Part shown: positions 20,794 through 30,574 of the stretch, in pieces
Numbering within the stretch: the first letter of the stretch is position 1
Layout of the letters: the number at the start of each line of letters is the position of its first letter
Assembly (NCBI GenBank): GCA_019918135.1
Contig: WBZZ01000050.1
Coordinates: forward strand, 1-64,000
Direction of reading: 5' to 3'
DNA length: 64,000 nt
Origin: Paulinella micropora
Lineage: Eukaryota; Cercozoa; Imbricatea; Euglyphida; Paulinellidae
The notes under the pieces: model-generated
Databases searched by the model: none
What the model saw: the letters and a program-made list of their open reading frames with translations, nothing else
What the model was told of the DNA's origin: nothing
Made by a program: the position numbers and the translations under genes

Positions 20794-21238
20794 GTCGACC
20801 TGCGCTCCTCCCACTTGCGGAAGTTGACTCTCTTCCAGTGAAAGAACTTGCCCTTCTGGCTAAGATTTGAGATGGCAGAGGCCCTCGCCGCTTGCAGGTC
20901 CCGAATGGCCACTGCGCGGATGGCGTAGGGGACCCCAAGAAGCCACGGCCTGGCTCGCACAAATTCACTATCCTCTTGCACAAACCGCAGGCGCAGAGTA
21001 TCCAGATCGAAGTCGCCCAGGCAGCGCATTTTACCGCCCATATCGGCCCTTCTTTGCTCTCGGCGCTCCTTTTGTTCTTGACGTTCCCTGGCTTTCCTGG
21101 CCTTGATTTCCTCGGGTGTCTCCTCCTTCTCTTCCTTGTCTTTCTGCTCCTGCGGCTTCTCTTCTTTTTTTTGTCGCTTGTGCTTGCCGGGATTTTCCTC
21201 CTTTTTTTCTTGGCGCCGCCTCTTTTTACCAGCCCGCT

Positions 21239-21300
21239 GACGCGGGCTGGAGAGAAGCACGCTGTGCTTTAAGGGGGGGCGCGGGGGGCATGCCCCCCGG
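21239..21300. repeat. DSL palindromic element 3
   Basis: Stem 1 is CCAGCCCGCTGACGCGGGCT(GG) and stem 2 is GGGGGGCATGCCCCCC. It lies between the RIYP start block and the Lys/Glu-rich linker. Confidence 0.75.
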
Positions 21301-21549
21301 CAGCCAAGCTCGCCTAACTTGTTTATCCTTGGTCTTTGGGTAGATCCTGCACGTGAGTGTCTTGAGCGGGGGCGTCTTGCCCGCTTTTTTGTTCAGACTA
21401 AACTTCTTCTTCTTGGGCAGCTTGTTCTGGGTCTCGTCTGCTTTGGCTGCGTTACGTCGCGCGTTGACCTGGGTTGCGGGCAGCAGTGCAAGTCGCGAAT
21501 GCCAGGAGGTCTCCTGCGGGCCTTCAACTTGTATCGTTGTCGGCTCGTA

Positions 21550-21601
21550 CCAGCCCGCTAGCGCGGGCTGAAAGGGGGGCTCGGGGGGCTTTGCCCCCCG
21601 G
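21550..21601. repeat. DSL palindromic element 4
   Basis: Stem 1 is CAGCCCGCTAGCGCGGGCTG and stem 2 is GGGGGGCTTTGCCCCCC. A degenerate copy follows at about 21,695-21,737. Confidence 0.7.
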
Positions 21602-21790
21602 ACTCAGTCCAGAACGGCGCATAAGCTAAGGAAGGCTCTGGAGGAGGCTGTGCGGGCCTGAACTTTTTCTCCCTGGTCTTCTCTTCTCGTGGGCAACCCG
21701 CCGGTGTGGGCTGAAGGCCCGGTTCGGGGGGGCCATGCTTTCTTGTCCCAGAGAGTGCGCCGCCTCATTGGAGAAGTCACTCGTCGGATG
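21602..21790 (-). pseudogene. Fanzor 5' segment
   Basis: It is the continuation of the Fanzor remnant toward its 5' end. On the minus strand EEKTREKKFRPAQPPPEP reads as a basic, Pro-rich leader. The 21,640-21,790 part is duplicated at 23,938-24,065. Confidence 0.4.
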
Positions 21791-23640
21791 GCTTAGATGT
21801 AGCTTGTTGTCAAGACAGAGTTCATAGAGCCAAGTGATCTTCCTATGACCATTGCCACTTGCAAAGTAACAAGATAAGTACTTTGATTTTATTTGTGGAG
21901 CTTAATAGGTTAGACAAATGGGACGGAAATGGACAGGCTTTTTCTTAACCCTCGCAGTGGGGGGGGGGGGCGCCCCCCCCCTCCCTCTCTCCCCCTCTCT
22001 CTTCTTTCTTGCGTGGAATTTGTTGCCAAATGTGCATATGTGCGTATTTCCCGGGGAAAAGGAATATGCGCCAGAATTGTGCTCCACCCATCAAAAAGTT
22101 TCTTTTGGGCACTCTTTCCCTCGGGACAGGCCGGGGGCCGGGGGGGGGGGGGGAGGAGGGGGAAAGGGGGAGAGGGAGGGGAGGAGAAGTGGGGAAGGGG
22201 GAGGGGGCGCCCCCCCGTCTTTCCCCTCCCCTGTTTTCCCCTCCCCCGTTCTCTTCTCCTCGCCCCCCCCCCCCCATCCCCTTTCCCTCTCCCCCCCCTC
22301 CTCTCTCTCTCTCTCTTCTTTCTTGCGTGGCATTTGTCGCCAAGTGTTCACGTGTGCGTATTTCCCGGGGAAAGGAGAAAGCGCGCCAGAATTGTGCTCC
22401 CCCCTCCCCGGAAAACAGACCTCATTTTGAGCGTATCGCCATGATTTTTTTAAAATTTTGCACAATTTGTAGCACGCCCCTGCCTTCCCCTTCCCTGCCC
22501 TCTCAGCCGCTCCCCTGTTCTTAGTGTTAAATGTAGGACTTTGTCGAGTTTTAATTAAAAAACTTTTTTGTTGATTTCATATTTTTCATATTTTTCTGAC
22601 CTTGCGCACGGTGACCGAGCCATTATTTGCTCCAACAGGGCGCCGTCAAGGGTCGTGAGGCCCTTGTCCACCTGGTACATTGACCACCGCGCTACCCATC
22701 TGCCGCAGGGCTGCGTTTGCACGCGCAAACAAATGGCGACGGGGAGTGACAGGTACAAGGGGAAAAGAGGGGGACGGGGGAGGAAGAGGAGTGCTAGCGC
22801 CCCCCCCCCCCCCCTTCCCCCCTTCCCTCCCTTCCCCCTCCCCCAGTCTGTTTCTTGGGCTGTCGAGCAAAAAAAAATTCTTTTCCTGATTTCATATTTT
22901 TTCATATTTTTCTGACCTTGCGCACGGTGGCCGAGCCATAGCTTCGACAGGACACCGACAAGGGTCGGGCACCCCCCCCCCCCCATCAAAACTTTTTTTT
23001 CGGGCAAACTTTCCCTCGGGAGAGGCCGGGGGGCCGGGGGAGGGGGGAGAGGGGGAGGGGAAAACGGGGGGAGGGGAGAAGGTGCGGAGAGGGAGGAGGG
23101 GCGGGGGCGCCCCTTCTCCTCCCCCCCCCCCCCCCCCCCCGGTTCTCCCCTCCCCCGTTCCCCCCTCCCTTTCCCCCCCGCCCCCCTGGACAGGCCTGCC
23201 TAACTTAGCGCATCAAACAATTCCTTGGCGCATTTTTCTCTTCCCGGAAAACAAACCTCATTTTGGGCGGGTCGCTATTTTGAACCGGGCCGGCCATTCC
23301 GTTTTTGCGCTAAATCGTGCGCTATTCCCGGACAGGGCAGGCAATACTGCCTTTTTGCTCACGACTGGTGTGCGGAAGCCCTGCTCAACCCTCGCCCACT
23401 GCGCCGGCGGGAATGTCTCTGGACGTGCGCCAGAATTGTGCTCCACCCATCCAAAAGTTTTTTCTGGCACCTTTCCCCTCGGAAGAGGCCAGGGGCAAAA
23501 GAAAATTTGTGTTCTCGCCTTCCTTGCCTCTTCGCTCGACCTCTTAGTTCTCAGTGTCAAGTTTAATATTTTTACAGAGTTTTAATTAAAAAACTTTTTT
23601 TTTGCAGTTTCCTGGCGCTGTGAAAGTCTCGCCGTCTATC
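21791..23640. repeat. G/C-tract region with a TTTCCCGGGGAAA repeat
   Basis: Long G and C runs dominate. A separate repeat (GTGCGTATTTCCCGGGGAAA, then GCGCCAGAATTGTGCTCC) occurs at about 22,038-22,130 and 22,345-22,410, with parts at 22,985-23,030 and 23,425-23,490. A modules lie at about 22,590-22,720 and 22,905-22,960, and D-like ends at 22,515-22,570 and 23,545-23,600. Open frames here are low-complexity shadows. Confidence 0.5.
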
Positions 23641-23756
23641 ACGAATCAGACATCGGATCGGATTGAAATCTTGAGGAGTTGAACCCCCTCCAGAGAGCGG
23701 CAGGCAGCTGGAAAGGAGAAAGGGCAGCACGTGGCACATCCCCATCCCTCCTCAGA

Positions 23757-23812
23757 GCGGGGGGCAAAGCCCCCCGAGCCCCCCTTTCAGTTTGTGTTAG
23801 TGGGCTGCAGCA
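23757..23812. repeat. DSL palindromic element 5, reversed
   Basis: GGGGGGCAAAGCCCCCC comes first and a GTGGGCTG stem remnant follows, so the element is reversed relative to elements 1-4. Confidence 0.55.
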
Positions 23813-23856
23813 GTCTCAAGAGGATGCTGCGGCTGGCGTTCATGTCGCGCCCGTGC

Positions 23857-23915
23857 CACCCCGCTGGCGCGGGCTGGACAGGCATAAGGGGGGACACGGG
23901 GGGCATGCCCCCCGG
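23857..23915. repeat. DSL palindromic element 6
   Basis: A CCCGCTGGCGCGGGCTGG stem and a GGGGGGCATGCCCCCC stem. A degenerate stem follows at 23,999-24,035. Confidence 0.65.
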
Positions 23916-24065
23916 CACGTGAGTGTCTTGAGCGGGGGCTCTGGAGGAGGCTGCGCGGGCCTGAACTTTTTCTCCCTGGTCTTCTCTTCTCGTGGACAAC
24001 CTGCCGGCGTGGGCTGAAGGCCCGCGGGGGGTCATGCTTTCTTGTCCCAGAAAGTGCGCCGCCTC
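23916..24065 (-). pseudogene. Second copy of the Fanzor 5' segment
   Basis: It repeats the sequence around 21,345-21,362 (CACGTGAGTGTCTTGAGCGG) joined directly to that around 21,640-21,790. This looks like a deletion copy of the first locus. Too short for function. Confidence 0.45.
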
Positions 24066-24139
24066 ACACCTTCGAGCTTTAATTCAGCGTAAATTACATT
24101 TTCTTGGCGCGCCCCTGCTCCTCCTTCCCTGCCTCTCCC
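24066..24139 (-). repeat. Reversed D module
   Basis: Reversed D module (CTTTAATTCAGCGTAAATTA, then TTCTTGGCGCGCC), followed by the CT-rich lead into an IT array. Confidence 0.65.
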
Positions 24140-25142
24140 CTCAGCAAGGATATGCGGAAATATCTGCGGGAATATGACAAGTGGAAAGCAACAATTTTTT
24201 TTTGGAACGCTTTTGCACGCGCTCTGAGGAGGGACGAGGGGAGGAGGGGAGGAATAAGCAGAGGACAAAGGTGAGAGGGGCGACGAAGGTGAGAGGGGCG
24301 ACGAGAGTGAGAGGGAGGGGGAGGACGTCTTCCTCACGGCGGCCCAGCCGAGCGTCTGTGTGTGATTTTCTTTTTGCGCAAGTAGATTTTGGCGCCAAAT
24401 TGGCGCTTACGGCTGTTTCCCCGGGAAGGCTAAGACGTATTGCCCGGCTGGACCGTATCACACACCCTACCTCCGGACGGCACAATTTGGCGCCAAATTT
24501 AGCTGGGGCCGTTCCGGAGGCTAGCAGAGAAATCGGACGTTTTCCCGCGGAGAGAAACCCGCGGGCCTTTTACTCGCACGAAAATGTTTTTCGGCCCTCT
24601 CACCTTCCTTAGAGGCAGGGAGGTGCAGAGCAAAGGGGAGCGGGGCGACGAAGGTGAGAGGGGCGACGAAGGTGAGAAAGGCGACGAAAGTGAGAGGGGC
24701 GACGAAAGTGAGAGGGGCGACGAGAGTGAGAGGGAAGGGGGAGGACGTCTTCCTCACGGCGGCCCAGCCGAGCGTCTGTGTATGATGTTCTTTTTGCGCA
24801 AGTATATTTTGGCGCCAAATTGGCGCTTACGGCTGTTCCCCCGGGGAAGCTAAGACGTACTGCCTTTTTCAACCGTATCACGCACCCTACCTTCGGACGG
24901 CACAATTTGGTGCTAAATTTAGCTGGGGCCGTTCCGGAGGCTAGCAGAGAAATCGGACGTTTTCCCGCGGGGAGAAACCCGCGGGCCTTTTACTCGCACG
25001 AAAATGTTTTTCGGCCCTCTCACCTTCCCTGGAGGCAGGGAGGTCCAGAGCAAAGAAGAGCGGGACGACAAAGGTGAGAGGGGCGACGAAAGTGAGAGGG
25101 GCGACGAAGGTGAGAGGGGCGACGAGAGTGAGAGGGAGGGGG
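24140..25142 (+). repeat. IT array, two full units and a third start
   Basis: Cores lie at about 24,340 and 24,758 and iteron runs at about 24,270, 24,650 and 25,070. Palindromes lie at about 24,388, 24,486 and 24,810. The one near 24,906 has decayed to TTTGGTGCTAAA. Confidence 0.8.
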
Positions 25143-25179
25143 AAAGGAGGCGCCAAAGAAGGTGCGAAATCTTTTTTTT

Positions 25180-25420
25180 TGGGAGCCCACAGATTGGGGG
25201 GGGGGGCGCCCCCCCCCCTCCCCTTTTCTCTTTTCTTCCCCCTGAGCCCCCTGAGCCCGGGGGGCTCAAAGAACAGGGAAAGGGCAAGGGGGGAGAAACT
25301 ACAAAAAAAAATGAAACGCTTCAACTAAGCCCCCCCCCCCCTTGTTTCCTCCCTTGTCAAGACTTTCTAAAGTACATTTTTCTGGTACTTTCTTGACTTT
25401 CTCTGACCCTTCCCGCGCCC
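25180..25420 (+). repeat. GC element
   Basis: AGGAGCCCACAGAT-type lead, a G-run/CGCC/C-run palindrome (about 25,195-25,218), GAGCCCGGGGGGCTC, the AATGAAACGC stretch and a CTTTCTTGA end. Very close to 44,065-44,235. Confidence 0.7.
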
Positions 25421-25673
25421 TGCCCAAAAAGGGGGGGGGGGTAGAGGGGAGGAAAGGCGCATGACAAATTTAAAGGATGGAAGGGGAGACGAGTGAGGGT
25501 GCGCCAAGAAAGTGCAAATTTTTTGTAAGGCTCGGCGGTCTTACACCTGACACTGAAAACTAGGAGCGGGAGAGGGAAAAGGTGGGGGAGACTAAGATAA
25601 TTCGTGCTCTTTCCCTCCCCTCCTCCTTTCTCTTCCCCTCTCGCTCACAACTGCTAATATCGCCTGCGCTCGG

Positions 25674-26171
25674 ATGCCTCATTTGTGCGGCTGGCCGCCC
25701 TGTCCTAACACGGGTCGTCACGACCACAAGCTGCCTTTGTGTGCTCGGTGCTATGTCGTGCGCTATTGCAGCCGGGCCTGCCAAAAGAAGCACTGGCCAG
25801 AGCATAAACAGACGTGCACCTCCCGGCCTAGCCAACCCAGGAGCGCGCACGAAATCACGCTTGAAGTACTAGACGGGCTGCCCAGAGAATACCTGCTGCG
25901 AGCGGGCGCCGACGGGGCGGTGCACATTGTAGTCCCCCAGCAGCTGGGCTATTCGACACGCGAGGTGGAGGTCTTGAGCGCAGCGGATCTGGCTAAGAAA
26001 AAGAACTGGCACAGGGCCCTGCAGCGCTCGCCGCGCAGCCAGGGCGTGGGCGTCATTGTGGACGTCGAGATCAGCCGCGACGCAGACGGCTTCTTGAACA
26101 CGCTGACCACGATCATGCGGCTGCGGCCGGACGAGGCCTCGCGTTCTCTGCGCGTACGTAGGGAAAACTAA
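25674..26171 (+). CDS. MYND zinc-finger protein, 165 residues
   Basis: ATG at 25,674. Residues 5-48 form a MYND finger: paired Cys (CGWPPC and CARC), then RYCSRACQ, HW and HKQTC in the standard order. MYND fingers bind Pro-rich peptides in partner proteins. The rest (EVLSAADLAKKKNWHRALQ, then GVGVIVDVEISRDADGF) is unnamed, and the end of it is duplicated at 29,027-29,224. Reading ends AGGGAAAACTAA, followed by AT-rich 3' sequence shared with that copy and with 5069-5127. The gene is compact and apparently intronless. Confidence 0.75.
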   Translation: MPHLCGWPPCPNTGRHDHKLPLCARCYVVRYCSRACQKKHWPEHKQTCTSRPSQPRSAHEITLEVLDGLPREYLLRAGADGAVHIVVPQQLGYSTREVEVLSAADLAKKKNWHRALQRSPRSQGVGVIVDVEISRDADGFLNTLTTIMRLRPDEASRSLRVRREN

Positions 26172-26260
26172 ATTTACTGGACGACGTGCGAAAAAGATTT
26201 TTTGGTTTATTAAAAGCTAGACGAATTTTTTAAATCTTAACACAACGACCAGCCTGCGCC
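26172..26260 (+). terminator. Gene-end D-type module
   Basis: AGATTTTTTGGTTTATTAAA, then AGCTAGACG and a T run. The same stretch follows the MYND half copy (29,225-29,290). On the other strand it lies beyond the 5283-6769 genes, so a 3'-end role is plausible but unproved. Confidence 0.4.
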
Positions 26261-27259
26261 GCACCTTGCTGTCCCCAAGCCACTGGCGCGCATAGGGCCA
26301 CACGTTAGCGGAAGGTACAAGGAGGCCACAAGGGCGTGCTAAGATTGTACAAGAAAAAATAAAAAAAATTACTGACAAAATTTTAATCTTGGCACTGAGA
26401 ACTAAGAGAGGGAGAGGGAAGGGTTAGGGGGGGGGAGGAGGGCGCCAAGAGATTGCGAAAAAGAATGAGCTGAATTAAAGCTCGACGGTCTTACACTTGG
26501 GCACTGAAAACTAGGAGCGGGGCACCGTGCTCCAGTAGGACCCTGCGGCAAATGAATGGGCGGTGGTCAATATACCAGGAGGACAAAGGCCTCACTACCC
26601 CCGACGGCGTCCTGTCCGTGCCATGGCTCGGCCACCGTGCGTAAGGTCAGAAAAATATGAAAAGAGGAAAAAAATTTAGGCTGAAAACAAAGGAAACAGA
26701 CGGGAGGAAAGAAGGGGAGGGAGGGAGGAAGGGGGGATAACAAAGGGCAGGGAGGAAGGGAGGGGAAATACTCCTTTCCCCCCCTCCCGTTCCCTCCTCT
26801 TCCCCTTGTCCCCTGCCATCCTCCCCCCTCCCGCCGTCCCTCCTCAGAGCGCGTGCAAACGCGTTCCAAAAAAAAACTTCCTTTCCACTTTTCATATTCC
26901 TGCAGATATTTCCGCAGATCTTGCGCACCGTGCGCCAGCACGACCCTGTGGGGGATGGATGGGCAGTGGTCAATGTGCCAGGAGGACAAAAGCCTCACTA
27001 CCCCGACTGCGTCCTATCCGTGCCATTGCTCGGCCACCGTGCGCAAGGTCAGAAAAATATGAAAAGAGGAAGGGGGGAAGAAGGGGGCGGGAGGGGAGCG
27101 CCAAGAATGTATGAATTTTTGTTATTAAAGCTCGACAAAGCGTTACACTTGGCATTGAGCACTAAAAGAAGGAGAGGGAAGAGGCCGAGGAGGAGGAGGA
27201 AGCATGAATTGTCTTAGTCCCCCGTCTGAGAATCGGGAGAGCAAAAATAAGTGCACTTT
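26261..27259. repeat. A and D modules in both orientations
   Basis: Forward D modules lie at about 26,335-26,405 and 26,440-26,515. A reversed A module (26,520-26,660), purine/pyrimidine tracts and a TGCAGATATTTCCGCAG block follow. A second A module (26,930-27,060) and a D module (27,100-27,165) end the stretch. No gene is supported. Confidence 0.6.
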
Positions 27260-27960
27260 TCTTAGGAGCCCACAGATGGGGGGGGGCGCCCCCCCCCTTT
27301 CCTTTTTTTCTCCCCTCCCCCTTGACCCCCCTGAGCCCGGCTCAAAGAACAGGGGAAGGGCAAGGGGGGAGGGGGAGAGCGCAGAGGCTACCCAAAAATG
27401 CAACGCCTCAGCTATGCCCTCCCAATGACGGGCGCCCCCCTTCTCCCCTGTCGATACTCCGGTTGAAGTACATTTCTTTTGGGTACTTTCTTGATGGCGC
27501 TTTTAGCGAATGCGGCTTGGCGGTCTGTGCCTGTGATATGGCCGAAAAAGGCAGCGTTTCAGGCTTTTTCTGGCAATGCTGCCTTTTTCGGCTATATCAT
27601 GCCCGGCGCACACATACGCAAATTTGGCGACAAATTCTGCGCAAAAAAAAGAAGAAAAAAAGAGAAAAATCCTCCTGCTCGAAAAAAAGGGGAAAGAGAA
27701 CGGAGGGAAGAGGGGAGAGGGAGGGAAGAGGGGAGGGAGTGGGCAGGACTTGTCATTTGCGCAACAACAAAAATTTGGCGCGCGTTTTTTCCCGCGGGAA
27801 GAGGACCGCTAAAACCCCGAGGAAAGAGACCGGAGCGGCCCCTGCTAAATTTGGCGCTAAGTTTTGCATGACTATGATACGACCGGAAAATGCAGTGCTT
27901 CCAGGTTTTTCGGTAGAACTGCCTTTTTGCAGCTATATCACTCCCAAGATTCGTACACTT
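27260..27960 (+). repeat. GC element joined to a full-length HP element
   Basis: The GC palindrome lies at about 27,278-27,300. HP starts near 27,480 with hairpin 1 at 27,534-27,599, the purine tract, TTTTTTCCCGCGGGAAGA and the GC-rich block. Hairpin 2 (27,878-27,945, both arms) and CTCCCAAGATTCG follow. It is the most complete copy. Confidence 0.8.
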
Positions 27961-28264
27961 GGAACCGAAAACTGAGTGGGAGAGAGAAGGGGAATGTAGG
28001 GGCGCGCTAAGAATATACAAGAAAATCACGCGAAAGAAATCCCTGACAAAATTTCAATCTTAGCACTGAGAACTAAGAGAGGGGAGGGTGGCGAAAAGAT
28101 CTTTGGACACAGGGAGTGCGCCAAGAAAGTGCGAAAAAGAATACGCTGAATTAAAGCTCGACAAAGTCTTATACTTGACACTGAGAACTAGGAGAAGGAG
28201 AGGGCAGAAGCTACAAAATAAATACATAAAACGCCTCAACTAAGCCCCCCTCCCCCCCCCCTCC
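27961..28264. repeat. D modules
   Basis: D modules at about 28,000-28,080 and 28,110-28,190, the second leading into the GAAGCTAC...AAACGCCTC stretch that precedes HP elements. No gene. Confidence 0.55.
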
Positions 28265-28620
28265 TTCTCCTTTTGGTACTTTCTTGATGGCGCTTTTAGC
28301 GATGGCGACTTGACGGTTTTGTGCGTGCGATATGGTCGAAAAAGGCAGCGTTTCCAGGCTTTTCTGGCAATACTGCCTTTTTCTGCCATATCATGCCGGG
28401 CGCACACATACGACAATTTGGCGACAAATTTTGTGTAAAAAAAAGAAGAGAAAAGAAGCAAGAAAACCCTCCCTTCCCCCCCTTTCGTTTGTTTCAAGGG
28501 CTGAGGGGGGGGGGGGGGGGAGGGAGAGAGAAGGGGGAGGGGGCGCCCCCGTTCTCTTTCCTTCCCCCTCTTTTCCCCCGCTCCAACAAAAAAAAATTGG
28601 CGCGCGGTCTTTTCCCCGCC
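28265..28620 (+). repeat. HP element, left two thirds
   Basis: Hairpin 1 lies at about 28,328-28,394 and a G-run/pyrimidine tract follows. The copy ends in the TTGGCGCGCGGTCTTTTCC block without hairpin 2. Confidence 0.7.
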
Positions 28621-28754
28621 GCCCATCCGATACCTCAATCTCTTTTTTCTAAATAAAGCTCGACAAAAGTCTTACACTTGGTACTGAGGACTAGAAGAGG
28701 GAAAGGTAAAGGGCAGGGTACGACGAGTGACTTCTCCAGATCGGATTGAAATCT

Positions 28755-28852
28755 CGTCTGTAGACTTGGCTAGAGATAGTGAGCTGGAGTCGACTCTCGG
28801 GCATGAAATTCTGGGAGACGATATTCATCTTTTCACGCTCGACGAGCCGAGG
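28755..28852 (+). pseudogene. Fragment of the BRO/KilA-like gene
   Basis: About 95 bp match the coding strand of the shortened copy at 15,388-15,950 (region near its 15,525-15,615). The fragment encodes part of the ESTLGHEILGDD...TLDEP block. It is cut on the left by repeat sequence and on the right by a G run. Confidence 0.6.
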
Positions 28853-29026
28853 GGGGGGGGGGGGGGCGGGAGAGAGCGCAGAAGCTACCAAAAAAAATGA
28901 AACGCCTCAACTAAGCCCCCCCCCCCCCTCCCCAATGACGGGCGCCCCCCCCTTCTTCCCTGTCGATACTCCGGCTGAAGTACATTTATTTTTGGTACTT
29001 TCTTGATGGCGCTTTTACGGGCTGCC
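28853..29026 (+). repeat. GC element, right part
   Basis: A G run, the AATGAAACGCC stretch, C runs, CTCCGGCTGAAGTAC and the CTTTCTTGATGGCGC start that normally leads into HP. Here it is joined to the MYND half copy instead. Confidence 0.6.
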
Positions 29027-29224
29027 TTGAGCGCAGCGGATCTGGCTAAGAAAATGAACTGGCACAGGGCCCTGCAGCGCTCTCCGCGCAGCCAGGGCGT
29101 GGGCGTCATTGTGGACGTCGAGACCAGCCGCGACGCAGACGGCTTCTTGAAAACGCTGACCACGATCGTGCGGCTGCGGCAGGACGAGGCCTCGCGTTCT
29201 CTGCGCGTACGTAAGGAAAACTAA
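29027..29224 (+). pseudogene. MYND gene, 3' half copy
   Basis: From TTGAGCGCAGCGGATCTGG on, it repeats the last 66 codons or so of the MYND gene at 25,674-26,171 with few substitutions and the same stop and 3' flank. The zinc finger is absent. The frame stays open to the stop. Its front is fused to the HP lead sequence, so any product would have a new N-terminus. Confidence 0.7.
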
Positions 29225-29428
29225 ATTTACTGGACAACGTGCGAAAAAGATTTTTTGGTTTATTAAAAGCTAGACGAATTTTTTTAATCTTGGCACTGAG
29301 AACTAAGAGAGGGAGAGGGTGTCAACATTTTGCAGATCGGATTGAAATCTTGAGGAGGGGAACCCCCCAGAGACCGGCAGGCAGCTGGGAAGGGAGAAAG
29401 GGCAGCCCGCGGCACATGTGTGAGAGGG
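29225..29428 (+). repeat. Gene-end module and a repeated unique stretch
   Basis: The MYND 3' flank passes into a D end. About 110 bp (GTGTCAACATTTTGCAGATC to GGCACATGTGTGAG) then recur at 33,345-33,450, with a shorter match near 23,655-23,745. Confidence 0.6.
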
Positions 29429-30060
29429 AAAGGGGGGGGGATAGCAAATGGACGAGGGGAGGATAGAGACAGGGGAAAGGCTGAGGGAAGGGGATGAGAG
29501 AGGCAAAACCCGACGAGAGGGGGGAAGGGGGAGAGGATGCGACAAAACTCCCGTCCGAGAACTACTAGGAAGAGACAGGGGCGGGGTTTTCATGCCCCCC
29601 CCCCCTCCCCCCCGATCTATGCACCTATCTGAGAACGAGCAGCACACCCCTTTCCCCCCTCGTGCACTGTCTGAGAAGAAGGAGCAGTAGGGGAGAGGGA
29701 AGGCGGGAAAGCGAGGGAGGGGGTGGGGCGCGTTTAAAAAGTACAATCTACGCTGAATTAAATTTCGACCGTCTTAGGCTCGGCATCCGGGGGGTTGCAA
29801 ATGGACAGAGAGGATAGAGGGAGAGGGGAAGGCAGAGGGAATGGGAAGGAAAAAGGGAAGGGGGAAGGGGGGGGGGAGAGGAAGACGGAATGAGCTAAAC
29901 CTGTCCGAGAACTACTAGGAGAGAGTGGGCAGGGGGGGGTTATGCCACACCCCCTCGATCCATGCACCTGTCTGAGAACGAGCAACACACCACTCCTTTC
30001 TTGTGTGCCCACCCGAGAAGGAGGAGCAGCAGGGAGAGGGAGGGGGAAGAGGTTAATTCA
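29429..30060 (+). repeat. F modules, two copies
   Basis: Purine-rich DNA, then GAACTACTAGGAAGAGA, a CATGC...C-run, ATGCACCT(A/G)TCTGAGAACG and GAAGAAGGAGCAG. The order repeats at 29,790-30,050, 33,540-34,030, 34,960-35,260, 35,290-35,610 and 43,630-43,750. No gene. Confidence 0.6.
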
Positions 30061-30114
30061 GCGTAAATTACATTTTCTTGTCGCGCCCCTGCTCCTCCTT
30101 CCCTGCCTCTCCCC
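30061..30114 (-). repeat. Reversed D half-module
   Basis: TTCAGCGTAAATTACATTTT leads into the CT-rich preface of an IT unit. Confidence 0.6.
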
Positions 30115-30460
30115 TCTGCAAGGATATGCGGAAATATCTGCGGGAATATGAAAAGTGGAAAGCAACAATTTCTTTCGGAACGCGTTTGCACGCGCTCTGA
30201 GGAGGGACGAGGGGAGGGGGGGGGAGGAATAATCAGAGGACAAAGGTGAGAGGGGCGACGAAGGTGAGAGGGGCGACGAGAGTGAGAGGGAAGGGGGAGG
30301 ACGTCTTCCTCACGGCAGCCCAGCCGAGCGTCTGTGTGTGATTTTCTTTTTGTGCAAGTAGATTTTGGCGCCAAATTCGCGCTTACGGCTGTTTCCCCGG
30401 GAAGGCTAAGACGTATTGCCCGGCTGGACCCTATCACGCACCTACCTCCGGTGCCAGGAC
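30115..30460 (+). repeat. IT unit, truncated
   Basis: Iteron run, core (about 30,310) and the first palindrome (about 30,363). It is cut after CGCACCTACCTCCG and joined to the scrap shared with 4813-4895. Confidence 0.75.
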
Positions 30461-30574
30461 GTAAGCGCCCTCGAAACTCGTCGAAACCTCGCAGGCACCG
30501 CCAGGGCGGCACGTGGCCCGGCTGTGGCCACAGCGCGCTGAGCCCGCGTCACAGTCTGCCCAAGCCCTGCTCCT
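30461..30574. pseudogene. Scrap shared with 4813-4895
   Basis: CGAAACTCGTCGAAACCTCG, GGCACGTGGCCCGGCTGTGG and the bases between recur at 4830-4895. The coding strand is unclear and no family is recognised. Confidence 0.4.

Larger units (their letters stand above)
20520..21560 (-). pseudogene. Fanzor (TnpB-like RNA-guided nuclease), N-terminal half, broken
   Basis: Minus-strand blocks match the front of TnpB/Fanzor proteins. KTLTCRIYPKTKDKQ (about 21,310-21,360) is the usual start motif. A Lys/Glu-rich linker follows. LRLRFVQEDSEFVRARPWLL...AIRAVAIRDL (about 20,870-21,010) is the helix block found before the RuvC domain. VYRLQKHIDNLLSKV with a basic tail (20,644-20,732) resembles the following helix. 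The RuvC catalytic half is absent because the sequence runs into an IT unit. Palindromic DSL elements sit between the blocks at 20,564, 20,733, 21,239 and 21,550, and at least one changes the frame. Fanzors are TnpB relatives carried by DNA transposons and common in giant viruses. Assignment is by motif only. Confidence 0.55.
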
